In this document: positions 37,392-46,291 of the stretch, in pieces
How positions within the stretch are numbered: position 1 is the first letter of the stretch
Layout of the letters: each line of letters opens with the position of its first letter
Origin: Streptomyces showdoensis
GTDB lineage: Bacteria > Actinomycetota > Actinomycetes > Streptomycetales > Streptomycetaceae
Assembly (NCBI RefSeq): GCF_039535475.1
Contig: NZ_BAAAXG010000026.1
Location: 744,001 to 808,000 of the forward strand
Length of the DNA: 64,000 bases
Direction: 5' to 3'
The notes under the pieces: generated by a model
What the model saw: only the letters and a program-made list of their open reading frames with translations
What the model was told of the DNA's origin: nothing
Database searches by the model: none
Translations under genes and position numbers: made by a program

Positions 37392-38656
37392 CCGTCCGCC
37401 CTCTCCATCTCGAGCTCCACTTCGGTGCCCCCGCCCGGCACGGACCTCAGCCGCGCCGATCCGCCGTTGCGCTGCATCCGGCCGATGATCGATTCTCGTA
37501 CGCCCATGCGGTCGTCGGGGACCGCGTCCAGGTCGAAGCCGGGACCCCGGTCCTTCACCGAGACGAAGACCGTCCGGCCCTCCACCTCCGCGAAGACCTG
37601 CACCGCCCCGCCCTCGCCACCGTACTTGGCGGCGTTGACCATCGCCTCGCGCGCGGCCTGCATCTGCGCGGCCAGCTTCTCGTCGAGCGGGCAGTCGCCG
37701 ACGACCACGACCTCCAGCGGGACGCCGTGCTTGTCCTCGACCTCGGCGGCGGCCCGCTTGACCGCCTCCGCCAGGGTGGCCGGCTCCTCGTCCTCGTCCT
37801 TCCCGGTGCCCTCCGGCTTGTACAGCCAGTTGCGCAGCTCCCGCTCCTGGGCGCGGGCCAGCCGGCGGACCTCGCCCGGGTCGTCGGCGTTGCGCTGGAT
37901 CAGGGTCAGGGTGTGCAGGACGGAGTCGTGGACGTGGGCCGCGACCTCGGCCCGCTCCTGGGCGCGGATGCGCAGCGTGCGCTCCTCGCTGAGGTCCTGC
38001 GACATCCGCACCAGCCAGGGCCCGGCGAGCAGCGCGATGCCGGTGAGGACCGCGACGGCGGCGGTGAGCGCCGTGCCGAGCTGGGCGACCGAGCCGCGGA
38101 CCACGAGGAAGACCGCGAGGCCCGTGCCGACCAGGGCGACGCCGACCAGACCGCGGACCAGCTGGAGGACCCGTCTCCTGCCGCCGGGGTCGGTCCAGCT
38201 GGCCCGGCGGGCGTTGTCCGCCTGCCGCCAGACGAGGACGACGCCGATGCCGATCAGCAGCGACGGCCAGACGTAGCGCCCGGCCTGCTTGTCGACGTTG
38301 ATGCTGCCGATGAAGGAGGAGAAGCCGATCGCGAGCGCGATCAGCGCGAGGACCTGGCCCTTGTCGGGCTTGCGGAGGCGTCTGCGCCCGTCGGCGGTGG
38401 TCTCGAAGACGGGGCGGGGCGCGGCCCGGCCGCCGACCCCGAGCGGGACGACGATCCAGAACACCGCGTACAGCAGGGCGCCCAGGCCGTCCGTGAGCAT
38501 GAGGACCGCGAAGAACGCGCGGACCCAGATCACCGGCAGCCCGAGGTGTCCGGCGAGTCCGCGCGCGACGCCGCCGAGCCACCGGCCGTCGGCGCTCCGG
38601 TAGAGCCTGCGGACGGGCGGTTCGTCGGTCTCTGCGACGCGGGCGGCTGCGGACAT
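37388..38656 (-). CDS. PspC-domain sensor histidine kinase
   Basis: Protein of 422 residues. Residues 18-75 form a PspC-like domain (RLYRSADGRWLGGVARGLAG and a hydrophobic segment). Four or five more membrane helices follow up to residue 215. The HisKA_3-type dimerisation region has HVHDSVLHTL, with phosphoacceptor His243. The HATPase domain shows AAREAMVNAAKYGG and DRGPGFDLDAVPDDRMGVRES. The ATG at 38656 was chosen for the start of PspC similarity. The response regulator follows with a 4-base overlap. A divergent PspC protein gene starts 168 bases away. Confidence 0.93.
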   Translation of the reverse strand: MSAAARVAETDEPPVRRLYRSADGRWLGGVARGLAGHLGLPVIWVRAFFAVLMLTDGLGALLYAVFWIVVPLGVGGRAAPRPVFETTADGRRRLRKPDKGQVLALIALAIGFSSFIGSINVDKQAGRYVWPSLLIGIGVVLVWRQADNARRASWTDPGGRRRVLQLVRGLVGVALVGTGLAVFLVVRGSVAQLGTALTAAVAVLTGIALLAGPWLVRMSQDLSEERTLRIRAQERAEVAAHVHDSVLHTLTLIQRNADDPGEVRRLARAQERELRNWLYKPEGTGKDEDEEPATLAEAVKRAAAEVEDKHGVPLEVVVVGDCPLDEKLAAQMQAAREAMVNAAKYGGEGGAVQVFAEVEGRTVFVSVKDRGPGFDLDAVPDDRMGVRESIIGRMQRNGGSARLRSVPGGGTEVELEMERADG

Positions 38657-38823
38657 GCAGTGATCGTCACACGTCCGGCCGTCCCGGTGCATCAGGGTCC
38701 GCCCGGATATCGGCCCCGGAGGCGTCTCGGGGTCGAGCGGGGGCCGGTGGCCCCCGGAAGATCAGGGTCAAGGCAGGGTCGGTCCCGGTGCCGCCGGGCG
38801 TCACGGGCGGTCACCATGGACCC

Positions 38824-40326
38824 ATGACGAGTTCGACGCCTTCGCCCCCCGAGGCCCCGCCGCCGGCGGAGGCCGCACCCGCCCCGCCCCTGCGCAGGTC
38901 GCGCGGGCACAAGGTGGTGGCCGGCGTGTGCGGCGGTCTCGGCCGGCACTTCGACCTCGACCCGGTGATCTTCCGGGTCGCGCTCGGCGTGCTCGCGGTG
39001 ACCGGAGGCGTCGGGCTGCTCTTCTACGGCTTCGCCTGGCTGCTGGTCCCGCTCGCGGGCGAGGAGGAGAGCGAGGGGCGCCGGCTGCTGACCGGCCGGG
39101 TCTCCGGCTCCTCGCTGACGGCGGTGCTGACGGCCCTGGTGGGCTCCGGCGTCTTCCTGTCGATGCTGCACAACGGCGGGACGCTGGCCTTCGCGCTGGT
39201 GCTGTCGGTCGCGCTGAGCGGGGCGGCGGTGTGGTCGCAGCGGCGCCCCGCGGTCGCCGCGACCGCCGAGGAGGGCGGCCGGATAGACGCGGCCGCCGCG
39301 CTCGCGGTCGCCGAGGCGCCGCCCGAGACCAAGGCGCCGCCCCTGGTGGAGTTCCCGTCCTGGTGGCGGGACCCGATCGTGAAGGACGGTTCGACCGGCA
39401 AGGTCGCCACCGGCTACCTGTGGGGGCCGCACGGCGTACTCGACGAGGGCGTCGGGATCGACGGCGCGGTCCCGACGCCCGGCGGCCCGTGGGGTCCGCC
39501 GGGCGGTCCGCCCCAGCGGCCCACGCCCTCGACGCGGGTGCGGACGGGTCCGCCGTCCATCGGCGGTCTGGTGTTCCTGCTCGCCCTGGTGGCGGGCGGC
39601 CTCGGCACGGGCCTCTCCTGGCACGGGCACCCGCTGGGCACCAGCCTGCAGATCGGTCTGGTCGCCGCGCTCGCGGTGTTCGGCCTGGGACTGGTCGTCA
39701 GCAGCCTGATCGGCCGGACCGGCTTCGGCACGGTGTTCCTCACGATCGTGACGGCGGGCCTGCTCGCGGGGGCCTCTGCGCTGCCGAAGGAGATCTCGAC
39801 GGAGTGGATCCGCGAGACCTGGCGCCCGGCGGCCGTCGCGGCCGTGCAGCCGCGGTACGAGCTGGGCCTGGGCGTCGGCACGCTGGACCTGTCCGGCCTG
39901 GCCGTCCCCGCCGGGACGACCGTGGTCACCCAGGCGGAGGTCGGCGCGGGCCGGCTGAAGGTGATCGTCCCGAAGGGCGTGACGCTGAAGGTCCGGGCCC
40001 AGGTGGGCCTCGGCGACATCCAGTGGCCGCAGCAACAGCCTCCCGCGGCCCCCACCGCGCCGGCACCTCCGGCGACACCCGGGACGCCCGCGACGGGGTC
40101 CGCGGCCTCCGGACAGCCGGTCCAGCCGCCCTCCCCGGCGGCACCGCAGTCGCCGCCGTCGCCGTCCCCGCAGCACGCGCGGTCGGCGGACGACATCGAC
40201 ATCGAGCCGGATCTCGACGAGACCCGGACGTTCCCCCCGTCGCCCGGCGTCACCCCGGGCGGCACCCTCGACCTCTTCCTGAAGGTCGGGGCCGGACAGG
40301 TGGAGGTCATCCGTGCCGGTTCATGA
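38824..40326 (+). CDS. PspC-domain membrane protein
   Basis: Protein of 500 residues. A Pro/Ala-rich tail precedes the PspC domain (residues 20-80: RRSRGHKVVAGVCGGLGRHF, then a membrane helix). Several more helices and Pro/Gly-rich loops follow. The C-terminal part has a beta-rich domain (about 355-400, with YELGLGVGTLDLSGL and AEVGAGRLKVIVP), separated from a final strand (LKVGAGQVEVIRAG) by a disordered stretch. The repeat xxVGxGxLxV recalls the DUF2154/toast_rack-type domains seen with PspC; this is inference. It is divergent from the histidine-kinase operon. Confidence 0.85.
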   Translation: MTSSTPSPPEAPPPAEAAPAPPLRRSRGHKVVAGVCGGLGRHFDLDPVIFRVALGVLAVTGGVGLLFYGFAWLLVPLAGEEESEGRRLLTGRVSGSSLTAVLTALVGSGVFLSMLHNGGTLAFALVLSVALSGAAVWSQRRPAVAATAEEGGRIDAAAALAVAEAPPETKAPPLVEFPSWWRDPIVKDGSTGKVATGYLWGPHGVLDEGVGIDGAVPTPGGPWGPPGGPPQRPTPSTRVRTGPPSIGGLVFLLALVAGGLGTGLSWHGHPLGTSLQIGLVAALAVFGLGLVVSSLIGRTGFGTVFLTIVTAGLLAGASALPKEISTEWIRETWRPAAVAAVQPRYELGLGVGTLDLSGLAVPAGTTVVTQAEVGAGRLKVIVPKGVTLKVRAQVGLGDIQWPQQQPPAAPTAPAPPATPGTPATGSAASGQPVQPPSPAAPQSPPSPSPQHARSADDIDIEPDLDETRTFPPSPGVTPGGTLDLFLKVGAGQVEVIRAGS

Positions 40327-40573
40327 GTTCCGCCCCGGCCGGCTGGTCCTGGGCCTCGCCGCGCTCGCCCTCGCGGCCCTCTTCGCGGGCGACGCGGCCG
40401 GCCGCTGGTCCGTCCCCTGGTACCTGGTGGTCCCGGTGCTGTGCGGCGCCCTCGGGCTGGCCGCGCTCAGCTCCTGGATCGCCTACGGGATCCGGCGGCG
40501 CTCGGACAGCAGCGCGTCCAGCGAGAACACCGGGGCGCCGGCGAGCAGCAGCGGGAGCCAGGACATCAGATAG
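40313..40573 (+). CDS. small two-TM membrane protein
   Basis: Protein of 86 residues from a GTG, overlapping the PspC gene by 14 bases and so translationally coupled. Two helices (LVLGLAALALAALFAG and WYLVVPVLCGALGLAALSSW) are followed by IAYGIRRRSD and a Ser-rich tail. The tail lies opposite the last 91 bases of the convergent DoxX gene, so the natural stop may once have been earlier. Related small proteins follow PspC genes in streptomycetes, as I recall. The function is unknown. Confidence 0.7.
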   Translation: MPVHEFRPGRLVLGLAALALAALFAGDAAGRWSVPWYLVVPVLCGALGLAALSSWIAYGIRRRSDSSASSENTGAPASSSGSQDIR

Positions 40574-41100
40574 GCGAGGTCGTTGCCGAGGTAGTACGGG
40601 TTCACCTGCCAGCTCACGGTGAGCCAGAGGCTCAGCGAGATCAGCGCCCCGCCGAGCGCGGCGACCCGGGCGTACAGGCCGAAGAGGGTGCCGATGCCGA
40701 CCAGCAGTTCGCCGAGCGCGATGGCGTAGCCGAAGCCGACGGGGTTCCTGAGGGCGAGGTCGACGAGGGCCGGGAGCGCGGAGGTGTCCCGGACGCCCCG
40801 CATGAGCTCGCCGATCGAGCCGGGGCCGGTGTCGGCGAGGAAGCCGGCGGTGGTCAGCTTGTCGAGCCCGGCGTAGAGGAAGGTGACGCCGAGGAAGATC
40901 CGCAGCGGGACGAGCGCGTAGCGGGAGGCGAGCGCCTTCCAGCCGTCGGTCCCGCCGAAGCCGCCGTCCGACGCCGCCCACGACGGCCGCCGGACGGATC
41001 CCGCGCCGGAGCCGGAGCCCGAACCCGGCCCGGAGCCGGGGTCCGGTCCCGTCCCCCCGCCCCGCTCCGCCGCTCCGCCGTCGTCCGTCCGTCCCGTCAT
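40483..41100 (-). CDS. DoxX-family membrane protein
   Basis: Protein of 205 residues from the ATG at 41100, supported by GGAGAGGCGGCCGGAG upstream. A Gly/Ser-rich N-terminus of about 55 residues precedes four membrane helices in DoxX style: LRIFLGVTFLYAGLDKL, GYAIALGELLVGIGTLFGL, AALGGALISLSLWLTVSW and YLMSWLPLLLAGA. DoxX proteins are four-helix membrane proteins, and some are linked to thiosulfate:quinone oxidation or oxidative-stress complexes; a role here is not shown. Its 3' end overlaps the plus-strand small gene. Confidence 0.85.
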   Translation of the reverse strand: MTGRTDDGGAAERGGGTGPDPGSGPGSGSGSGAGSVRRPSWAASDGGFGGTDGWKALASRYALVPLRIFLGVTFLYAGLDKLTTAGFLADTGPGSIGELMRGVRDTSALPALVDLALRNPVGFGYAIALGELLVGIGTLFGLYARVAALGGALISLSLWLTVSWQVNPYYLGNDLAYLMSWLPLLLAGAPVFSLDALLSERRRIP

Positions 41101-41199
41101 CTCCGGCCGCCTCTCCACGCCCCGCGTCACTGCCCGCGCCTGTCCGGGCCGGGTCCGCGGAACGATTCTCCCCGGATTCCCCGTGACGGGGCAGGGGGC

Positions 41200-42474
41200 T
41201 CAGTCGACGACGTCGATCGTGACCCGGTTGGTCTCGACCCCGGCGGCCGTCACGACGGACACCTCGACCCGGCCGGGCTCGACGTCGGCGGGGAGGGGCA
41301 CCGTCAGGGCGGTGTCGGTCGGGTTGGCGAAGCCGCCGGGGACCGGGACCAGCGGGACGTGGGCGTGGACCGGGCCGATCCGGACGACCAGCCGGGTGAG
41401 CGGCTCGGGGCCGGCCGCCCCGGCCGGGACGAAGCCGGTGCCGCGGATCTCGATGTCGTCGCCGGTCCGGATCGGGGCGTCCAGGTCGCCCGCCTCGCGG
41501 GCCCGGACCACCGAGAAGACCTTCGGCCGCCCGCCCTCGGCGCACTTGCCGGCGAGGTAGCCCGCGGCGGAGACGGCCAGGAGGAGGACGAGGGCCCAGG
41601 GGAGTTCGGGCAGCCGGTCGGGGGTCCGGCCGAGGCGGACGGCGGCGAGCAGGAGCACGGCGCCGGCGACCAGGACGTACTGGACGTCGCCGAGGGAGGC
41701 GTGGCCGTCGTCGTCGCACAGGAGGTCGGCGGGCCGGGGCCGGTCGGCGCGGACCTTCTGCAGCCGCCGGGCGGCGACCCGCAGCGAGACGACCAGCCGG
41801 GCGGTGACGGCGACGCCCGAGACCAGGGCGAACACGGCGAGCAGCCCGGCGCCGCGGCGCAGGCCGAGGTCGACCCCGTCGGCCCCGCCGGCCAGCCGGA
41901 GCGAGAGCAGCAGGACGGCGAAGACGCTGAGGAGCAGCCAGCCGGCGGCGACGGTGCGGGAGGTGGAGAGCCGCCGGTCCTCGCCGACGAGCGGGGCGAG
42001 GACGCCGCCCCGCTCGCGGTGCAGCCGGGCGGCCGCGGTGAGCGCGAGGGCCGACAGGACCGCGGCGCCGAGCGCGGCCGTGCGGGTCCCGGTCCACCCC
42101 GTGCCGACGGCGGTGAGGGCCTGGCCGAGGAGCAGCGCGAACACGGCGCCCCAGACGGCGGCGAGGGTGCCGCGGTACACCCGGCCGAGCCGGGCCGGGC
42201 CCGCCTCCCGGCCGCTCGCGGTGACGGTGCGGGCGGACTGGGCGAGTTCGTCGGAGACCCACTGGCGGGAGGCGACCGGCGAGTGGGCGAGGGCGGCCGG
42301 CACGCCGTGGCCCGTGGCGAGCTCGTCGCGACGGGCGAGGAAGGCGGCGACGGCGCGCCGGTGACCGGCGCCGTCGCAGTGCGGGCAGCCGCCGCCGTCC
42401 TGATCCGCCCCGCACTGTCTCGCCTCTTGCACCGCCACGGCGCCGCCCACTTCCCGCTCGGTCGACTTGCCCAT
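41200..42474 (-). CDS. zinc-ribbon-like polytopic membrane protein with Ig-like tail
   Basis: Protein of 424 residues from the ATG at 42474; a TTG two codons earlier is an alternative. An N-terminal CPHCDGAGHRR segment looks like a zinc knuckle or a DnaJ-type CxxC motif. Six or more membrane helices follow to residue 310. The soluble C-terminal 110 residues, with DDIEIRGTGFVPAG and ADVEPGRVEVSVVTAAGVET, resemble an IPT/TIG (Ig-like) fold. I do not recognise a named family. Its promoter would lie in the 116 bases before the aldolase stop. Confidence 0.75.
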   Translation of the reverse strand: MGKSTEREVGGAVAVQEARQCGADQDGGGCPHCDGAGHRRAVAAFLARRDELATGHGVPAALAHSPVASRQWVSDELAQSARTVTASGREAGPARLGRVYRGTLAAVWGAVFALLLGQALTAVGTGWTGTRTAALGAAVLSALALTAAARLHRERGGVLAPLVGEDRRLSTSRTVAAGWLLLSVFAVLLLSLRLAGGADGVDLGLRRGAGLLAVFALVSGVAVTARLVVSLRVAARRLQKVRADRPRPADLLCDDDGHASLGDVQYVLVAGAVLLLAAVRLGRTPDRLPELPWALVLLLAVSAAGYLAGKCAEGGRPKVFSVVRAREAGDLDAPIRTGDDIEIRGTGFVPAGAAGPEPLTRLVVRIGPVHAHVPLVPVPGGFANPTDTALTVPLPADVEPGRVEVSVVTAAGVETNRVTIDVVD

Positions 42475-42590
42475 CGTCAACTCACTGTTGATTCCTGGGA
42501 ATTGTGCCGCACCGAGTGCTCACTCCGTGGGCTGTGCACACCCCGCACGGGAGTGATTGAAGAGTCATCACATTGACGTAAAGACACGTT

Positions 42591-43379
42591 CTACGACAGG
42601 AGTTCGGGCTCCGTGCGGCTGATCCTGCGCCACAGCGGCTGGTAGTTGATCCAGGCGACCAGGTCGCTGCCGAGCTGCTCGCGGGTGGCGACGGCGTCGC
42701 GGTGGTCGATCAGCACCGGCTTGCCCGCCGCCCGCGCGGCGAGCTGGACCTGGGCGCAGCGCTCCATGGCGATGAACCACCAGGCCGCGGCGTCGACGGA
42801 CGAACCGACGGTGAGCAGACCGTGGTTGCGCAGCACCATTCCCTTGGAGACGCCGAGGCCGACCGCGATCCGCCGGCCCTCCTCGGGGTCGACGGTGACT
42901 CCGGTGTAGGCGTCGTAGAGGACGTGGTCCTGGTAGAAGGCGCAGGCCTCCTGGGTGATCGGGTCGATCATCTCGCCGAGGGCGGCGAGCGCCCGCCCGT
43001 GCGGGGAGTGGGTGTGGGCGACGGCGACGACGTCGGGCCGGGCCCGGTGGACCTCGGCGTGCGTGGTGAACGCGGCCTGGTTGACGTGGTGGACGCCGTA
43101 GACCACCCGCCCGTCGCCGTCGACCAGGATCAGGTCGCTCGCGGTGAGTTCGGCGAAGGGGGCGCCGAAGGGGTTCACCCAGAAGCAGTCGGGGTGCTCC
43201 GGGTCGCGGGCGGTGATGTGCCCGGAGACGCCCTCCTCGTACCCGAGCCGGCCGAAGACCCGGAGCGCCGCGGCGAGCCGCTGCTTGCGGTGGGTGCGCT
43301 CCTCGGCGGCCGTCGCGTGGACGGGCGGCATGGCGAAGTGGAGCTGCTCGACGGGGACGGGCGCCGGTATCTGGGTCAT
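42591..43379 (-). CDS. class II aldolase/adducin family protein
   Basis: Protein of 262 residues. GRLGYEEGVSGHITARDPEH near residue 42-61 is the substrate-loop signature. The metal-binding histidines are in VAHTHSPHG (HxH) and RNHGLLTVG. Family members are zinc-dependent fuculose- or ribulose-phosphate aldolases/epimerases; the substrate cannot be told from sequence. Length and motifs fit the branch annotated as class II aldolase in Streptomyces. It is monocistronic, ending about 116 bases from the preceding gene on the same strand. Confidence 0.9.
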   Translation of the reverse strand: MTQIPAPVPVEQLHFAMPPVHATAAEERTHRKQRLAAALRVFGRLGYEEGVSGHITARDPEHPDCFWVNPFGAPFAELTASDLILVDGDGRVVYGVHHVNQAAFTTHAEVHRARPDVVAVAHTHSPHGRALAALGEMIDPITQEACAFYQDHVLYDAYTGVTVDPEEGRRIAVGLGVSKGMVLRNHGLLTVGSSVDAAAWWFIAMERCAQVQLAARAAGKPVLIDHRDAVATREQLGSDLVAWINYQPLWRRISRTEPELLS

Positions 43380-43442
43380 GCGCCGGAAGGTAACGCCCGC
43401 CCACGCAAGTCACCAGAGCCCGTACGGGTCAAAGCGAAAACG

Positions 43443-43482
43443 CGAGACCGCCGCCCCCGTGACGTACGGGAACGGCGGTCTC
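43443..43482 (-). terminator. guaA terminator
   Basis: CGAGACCGCCG and its complement, with an inner CCCGT/ACGGG stem, lie about 50 bases past the guaA stop. A second smaller stem, GCGCTCG/CGAGCGC, lies at 43500-43515. Confidence 0.75.
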
Positions 43483-43534
43483 GGACCACTCACGCGCGGG
43501 CGCTCGCACGAGCGCGCTCACGCGCGGGGAGGGG

Positions 43535-45127
43535 TCACTCCCACTCGATGGTGCCCGGCGGCTTGCTGGTCACGTCGAGGACGACGCGGTTGACGTCGGC
43601 GACCTCGTTGGTGATCCGGGTCGAGATCTTGGCGAGCACCTCGTAGGGCAGGCGCGACCAGTCGGCGGTCATGGCGTCCTCGGAGGAGACCGGACGCAGC
43701 ACGATCGGGTGGCCGTAGGTGCGGCCGTCGCCCTGGACGCCGACGGAGCGGACGTCGGCGAGCAGCACGACCGGGCACTGCCAGATCTCGCGGTCGAGAC
43801 CGGCGGCCGTCAGCTCCTCGCGGGCGATGGCGTCGGCCTCGCGCAGCAGGTCCAGGCGCTCCTTGGTGACCTCGCCGACGATGCGGATGCCGAGGCCGGG
43901 GCCGGGGAACGGCTGGCGCTGGACGATCTCCTCCGGCAGGCCCAGCTCCTGGCCGACCATCCGGACCTCGTCCTTGAACAGCTGGCGCAGCGGCTCGACG
44001 AGCTGGAACTCGATGTCGTCGGGGAGGCCGCCCACGTTGTGGTGGGACTTGATGTTGGCGGTGCCGGTGCCGCCGCCGGACTCGACGATGTCCGGGTAGA
44101 GCGTGCCCTGGACCAGGAACGCGACCTCGGGGCCCTCCTCCTGGAGGATCTCCAGCTGGGCCTGCTCGAAGACGCGGATGAACTCGCGGCCGATGATCTT
44201 CCGCTTGGTCTCCGGGTCGGAGACGCCGGCCAGCGCGTCGAGGAAGCGCTCCTGCGCGTCGACGACGACCAGGTTGGCGCCGGTGGCGGCCACGAAGTCC
44301 TTCTCGACCTGCTCGGTCTCGCCCTTGCGCATCAGGCCGTGGTCGACGTAGACGCAGGTGAGCTGCGAGCCGATGGCCTTCTGCACGAGCGCGGCGGCCA
44401 CGGCGGAGTCGACGCCGCCGGAGAGGCCGCAGATGGCGCGCTTGTCGCCGACCTGGGCGCGGATGGCCGCGACCTGCTCCTCGATGACGTTGCCGGTGGT
44501 CCAGCTGGGCTCGATGCCGGCGCCGCGGTAGAGGAAGTGCTCCAGGATCTGCTGGCCGTGCGTGGAGTGCAGCACCTCGGGGTGGTACTGGACGCCGTAG
44601 AGCTTCTTCTCGTCGTTCTCGAAGGCGGCGACGGGCACGACGTCCGTGGACGCGGTGACGCTGAAGCCCTCGGGGGCGGCGGAGCAGGCGTCGCCGTGCG
44701 ACATCCACACGGACTGCTCGGTCGGGGTGCCCTCGAAGAGGGTCGAGCCGGCCCTGGAGACGTGCAGCGGCGTACGGCCGTACTCGCGGGCGCCCGTGTT
44801 GTCGACGGTGCCGCCGAGCGTGGTCGCCATCAGCTGGAAGCCGTAGCACATGCCGAAGACGGGGACTCCGGCCTCGAAGATCGCGCGGTCCAGGCGCGGG
44901 GCGCCCTCGGCGTACACCGAGGACGGGCCGCCGGAGAGGATGATCGCCTTCGGGTTCTTGGCCAGCATCTCGGCCACCGGCATGGTGGACGGGACGATCT
45001 CGCTGTAGACCCGGGCCTCGCGGACGCGGCGGGCGATGAGCTGGGCGTACTGGGCGCCGAAGTCGACAACGAGGACTACGTCCGGGTTGGTGACGTCGGG
45101 CGCGGCAGCGGGGGTCGCTGATGACAC
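43535..45127 (-). CDS. guaA: GMP synthase (glutamine-hydrolysing)
   Basis: Converts XMP to GMP with glutamine and ATP, downstream of GuaB. The protein has 530 residues from a GTG at 45127. The class I glutamine amidotransferase domain has the nucleophile Cys94 in FGMCYGFQL and a His/Glu pair in YHPEV. The ATP-pyrophosphatase domain has the PP motif CGLSGGVDS, and the dimerisation domain ends with GTIEWE. It is divergent from the chorismate mutase leader across 141 bases. Confidence 0.98.
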   Translation of the reverse strand: MSSATPAAAPDVTNPDVVLVVDFGAQYAQLIARRVREARVYSEIVPSTMPVAEMLAKNPKAIILSGGPSSVYAEGAPRLDRAIFEAGVPVFGMCYGFQLMATTLGGTVDNTGAREYGRTPLHVSRAGSTLFEGTPTEQSVWMSHGDACSAAPEGFSVTASTDVVPVAAFENDEKKLYGVQYHPEVLHSTHGQQILEHFLYRGAGIEPSWTTGNVIEEQVAAIRAQVGDKRAICGLSGGVDSAVAAALVQKAIGSQLTCVYVDHGLMRKGETEQVEKDFVAATGANLVVVDAQERFLDALAGVSDPETKRKIIGREFIRVFEQAQLEILQEEGPEVAFLVQGTLYPDIVESGGGTGTANIKSHHNVGGLPDDIEFQLVEPLRQLFKDEVRMVGQELGLPEEIVQRQPFPGPGLGIRIVGEVTKERLDLLREADAIAREELTAAGLDREIWQCPVVLLADVRSVGVQGDGRTYGHPIVLRPVSSEDAMTADWSRLPYEVLAKISTRITNEVADVNRVVLDVTSKPPGTIEWE

Positions 45128-45256
45128 TACGGCGGCCTTCCGGCGGTAGGAGCGGTTCCCCCGAAGGGGGGCTATTTGTCGATTCTACCGGCGAGCCGCG
45201 GCCGGTTTTCGTCTCACCATCCGAACCCGGGTTGGTGCACAGCGTTCAAAGGGGTC

Positions 45257-45262
45257 CATACT
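45257..45262 (+). promoter_or_regulatory. candidate -10 of chorismate mutase leader
   Basis: CATACT lies seven bases before the ATG of the leader peptide (45269), which would place transcription start at or near that ATG, giving a leaderless mRNA as is common in Streptomyces. The -35 is uncertain; TTGGTG is 19 bases upstream. Confidence 0.4.
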
Positions 45263-45268
45263 GTCTCC

Positions 45269-45340
45269 ATGCGCAAGCTCACGACCTTCGTCTTTACCTA
45301 TGGCAACCGGCCCACCGGCTGCCATGGTCGTGCTGCTTGA
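45269..45340 (+). CDS. Phe/Tyr-containing leader peptide of chorismate mutase
   Basis: A 23-residue ORF, MRKLTTFVFTYGNRPTGCHG followed by RAA, upstream of the chorismate mutase gene. It contains the cluster F-V-F-T-Y, the end products controlled by this pathway branch. A terminator hairpin follows at 45365-45391. This is the layout of ribosome-mediated attenuation. AAAGGGG lies about 15 bases upstream, or the message may be leaderless. Too short to be a stable protein, it more likely acts as a ribosome-position sensor. The call is inference from arrangement. Confidence 0.6.
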   Translation: MRKLTTFVFTYGNRPTGCHGRAA

Positions 45341-45364
45341 GCAACTGACAAGCGACTTCCCAGG

Positions 45365-45401
45365 CGCCCCGGGCCGACAAGGCCCGGGGCGTCTGTCGTT
45401 T
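45365..45401 (+). terminator. attenuator terminator hairpin
   Basis: CGCCCCGGGCC (45365-45375) pairs perfectly with GGCCCGGGGCG (45381-45391) over a GACAA loop. It is followed by a T-containing tail TCTGTCGTTT. It lies between the leader peptide and the chorismate mutase start. Confidence 0.7.
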
Positions 45402-45449
45402 CCGGGCCACGGCGCCCGAGGGCCTCCCGACACCGCCAGGAGCCCCGAC

Positions 45450-45755
45450 ATGACCACCACCACCGCGACCCCCCTGACCCCGGCCGAGAAGACCGGCGCC
45501 CGCACCGACGAGGCGGCCGCGCTGATCGGCGACGCCCGCGAGCGCATCGACGCGCTCGACGACCGGATCATCGGCCTGATCCAGGAACGGGTGGCCGTCT
45601 CGGCGGTCATCCAGGAGGCCCGGATCTCCTCCGGCGGGCGCCGGGTGAACCTGGCCCGCGAGATGGAGGTCCTCGGCCACTACCGCGACGCGCTGGGCAA
45701 GCCGGGCACCGCGCTCGCGATGACGATGCTGGAGCTGTGCCGCGGCCGCATCTGA
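45450..45755 (+). CDS. chorismate mutase (AroQ type)
   Basis: Protein of 101 residues; CCAGGAG precedes the ATG at 45450. The helical AroQ fold shows ERIDALDDRIIGLIQERVAV with the conserved Arg and Leu pattern, then INLAREM-type segment (VNLAREMEVL). It converts chorismate to prephenate at the start of Phe/Tyr synthesis. The stand-alone monofunctional form is typical of actinobacteria, where it often needs a DAHP synthase partner for full activity. The upstream Phe/Tyr leader and hairpin suggest transcriptional attenuation. Confidence 0.9.
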   Translation: MTTTTATPLTPAEKTGARTDEAAALIGDARERIDALDDRIIGLIQERVAVSAVIQEARISSGGRRVNLAREMEVLGHYRDALGKPGTALAMTMLELCRGRI

Positions 45756-46178
45756 CCGCCGGCCCGGGGCGCCGAACCGGCCACCCGCGCGGCCGCCGGT
45801 CCGCCCGCCGGGGGCGCGGGGGTGCGTCCCCGCACCCGAGTTCGGTCGCGCCCTCACCCGTACGGCGCGTGACCGGGCCGGGCGCCGCTTCGTTGGTGGT
45901 GTTGTCCGTGCCAGCCAGGGGCGGGCCCGAAAAGACCACGCGTGGCTTCGCTGGGGCGTGTGACGTACCTCTGGTGCGTCGTGGGACCTCGCTCCAGCGC
46001 ATGTGACCGGACGGCAGGGGACAGCAGCCCGGTCACCCAGAAAGGGCGGTCGGTCCCGGGGACGCCCGGGGCCGGCCGCAACCGGCCGATCGACCCGAGA
46101 CCCCCACACCGTCCCCCTCCCACACCCTTCCGCTTCCCTCCCCAGCGGCGCACTCCACTCCCCCGGCGCCGCGTTCCC

Positions 46179-46223
46179 CAGGGGCCCCGCGACCGCGACC
46201 GGAATCGCGACGCGGGGCCCCTG
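46179..46223. terminator. strong hairpin, possible terminator
   Basis: CAGGGGCCCCGCG pairs with CGCGGGGCCCCTG, with an inner CGCG pair in the loop. It lies well downstream of chorismate mutase, so its transcript partner is unclear. Confidence 0.6.
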
Positions 46224-46244
46224 TGCTGTCCGGCCCCGGGATAC

Positions 46245-46258
46245 GTGACGCGCGTCAC
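46245..46258. promoter_or_regulatory. Crp-like palindrome GTGACGCGCGTCAC
   Basis: A perfect 14-base palindrome that fits the streptomycete Crp pattern GTG-N6-G-N-CAC. It lies about 28 bases before a TACAAC -10 element (46280-46285). Its centre would be near -41 relative to a start at about 46292, a class II activation geometry. Confidence 0.45.
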
Positions 46259-46291
46259 ATAAAGATCTCGTGAGAAGGCTACAACCAATGC

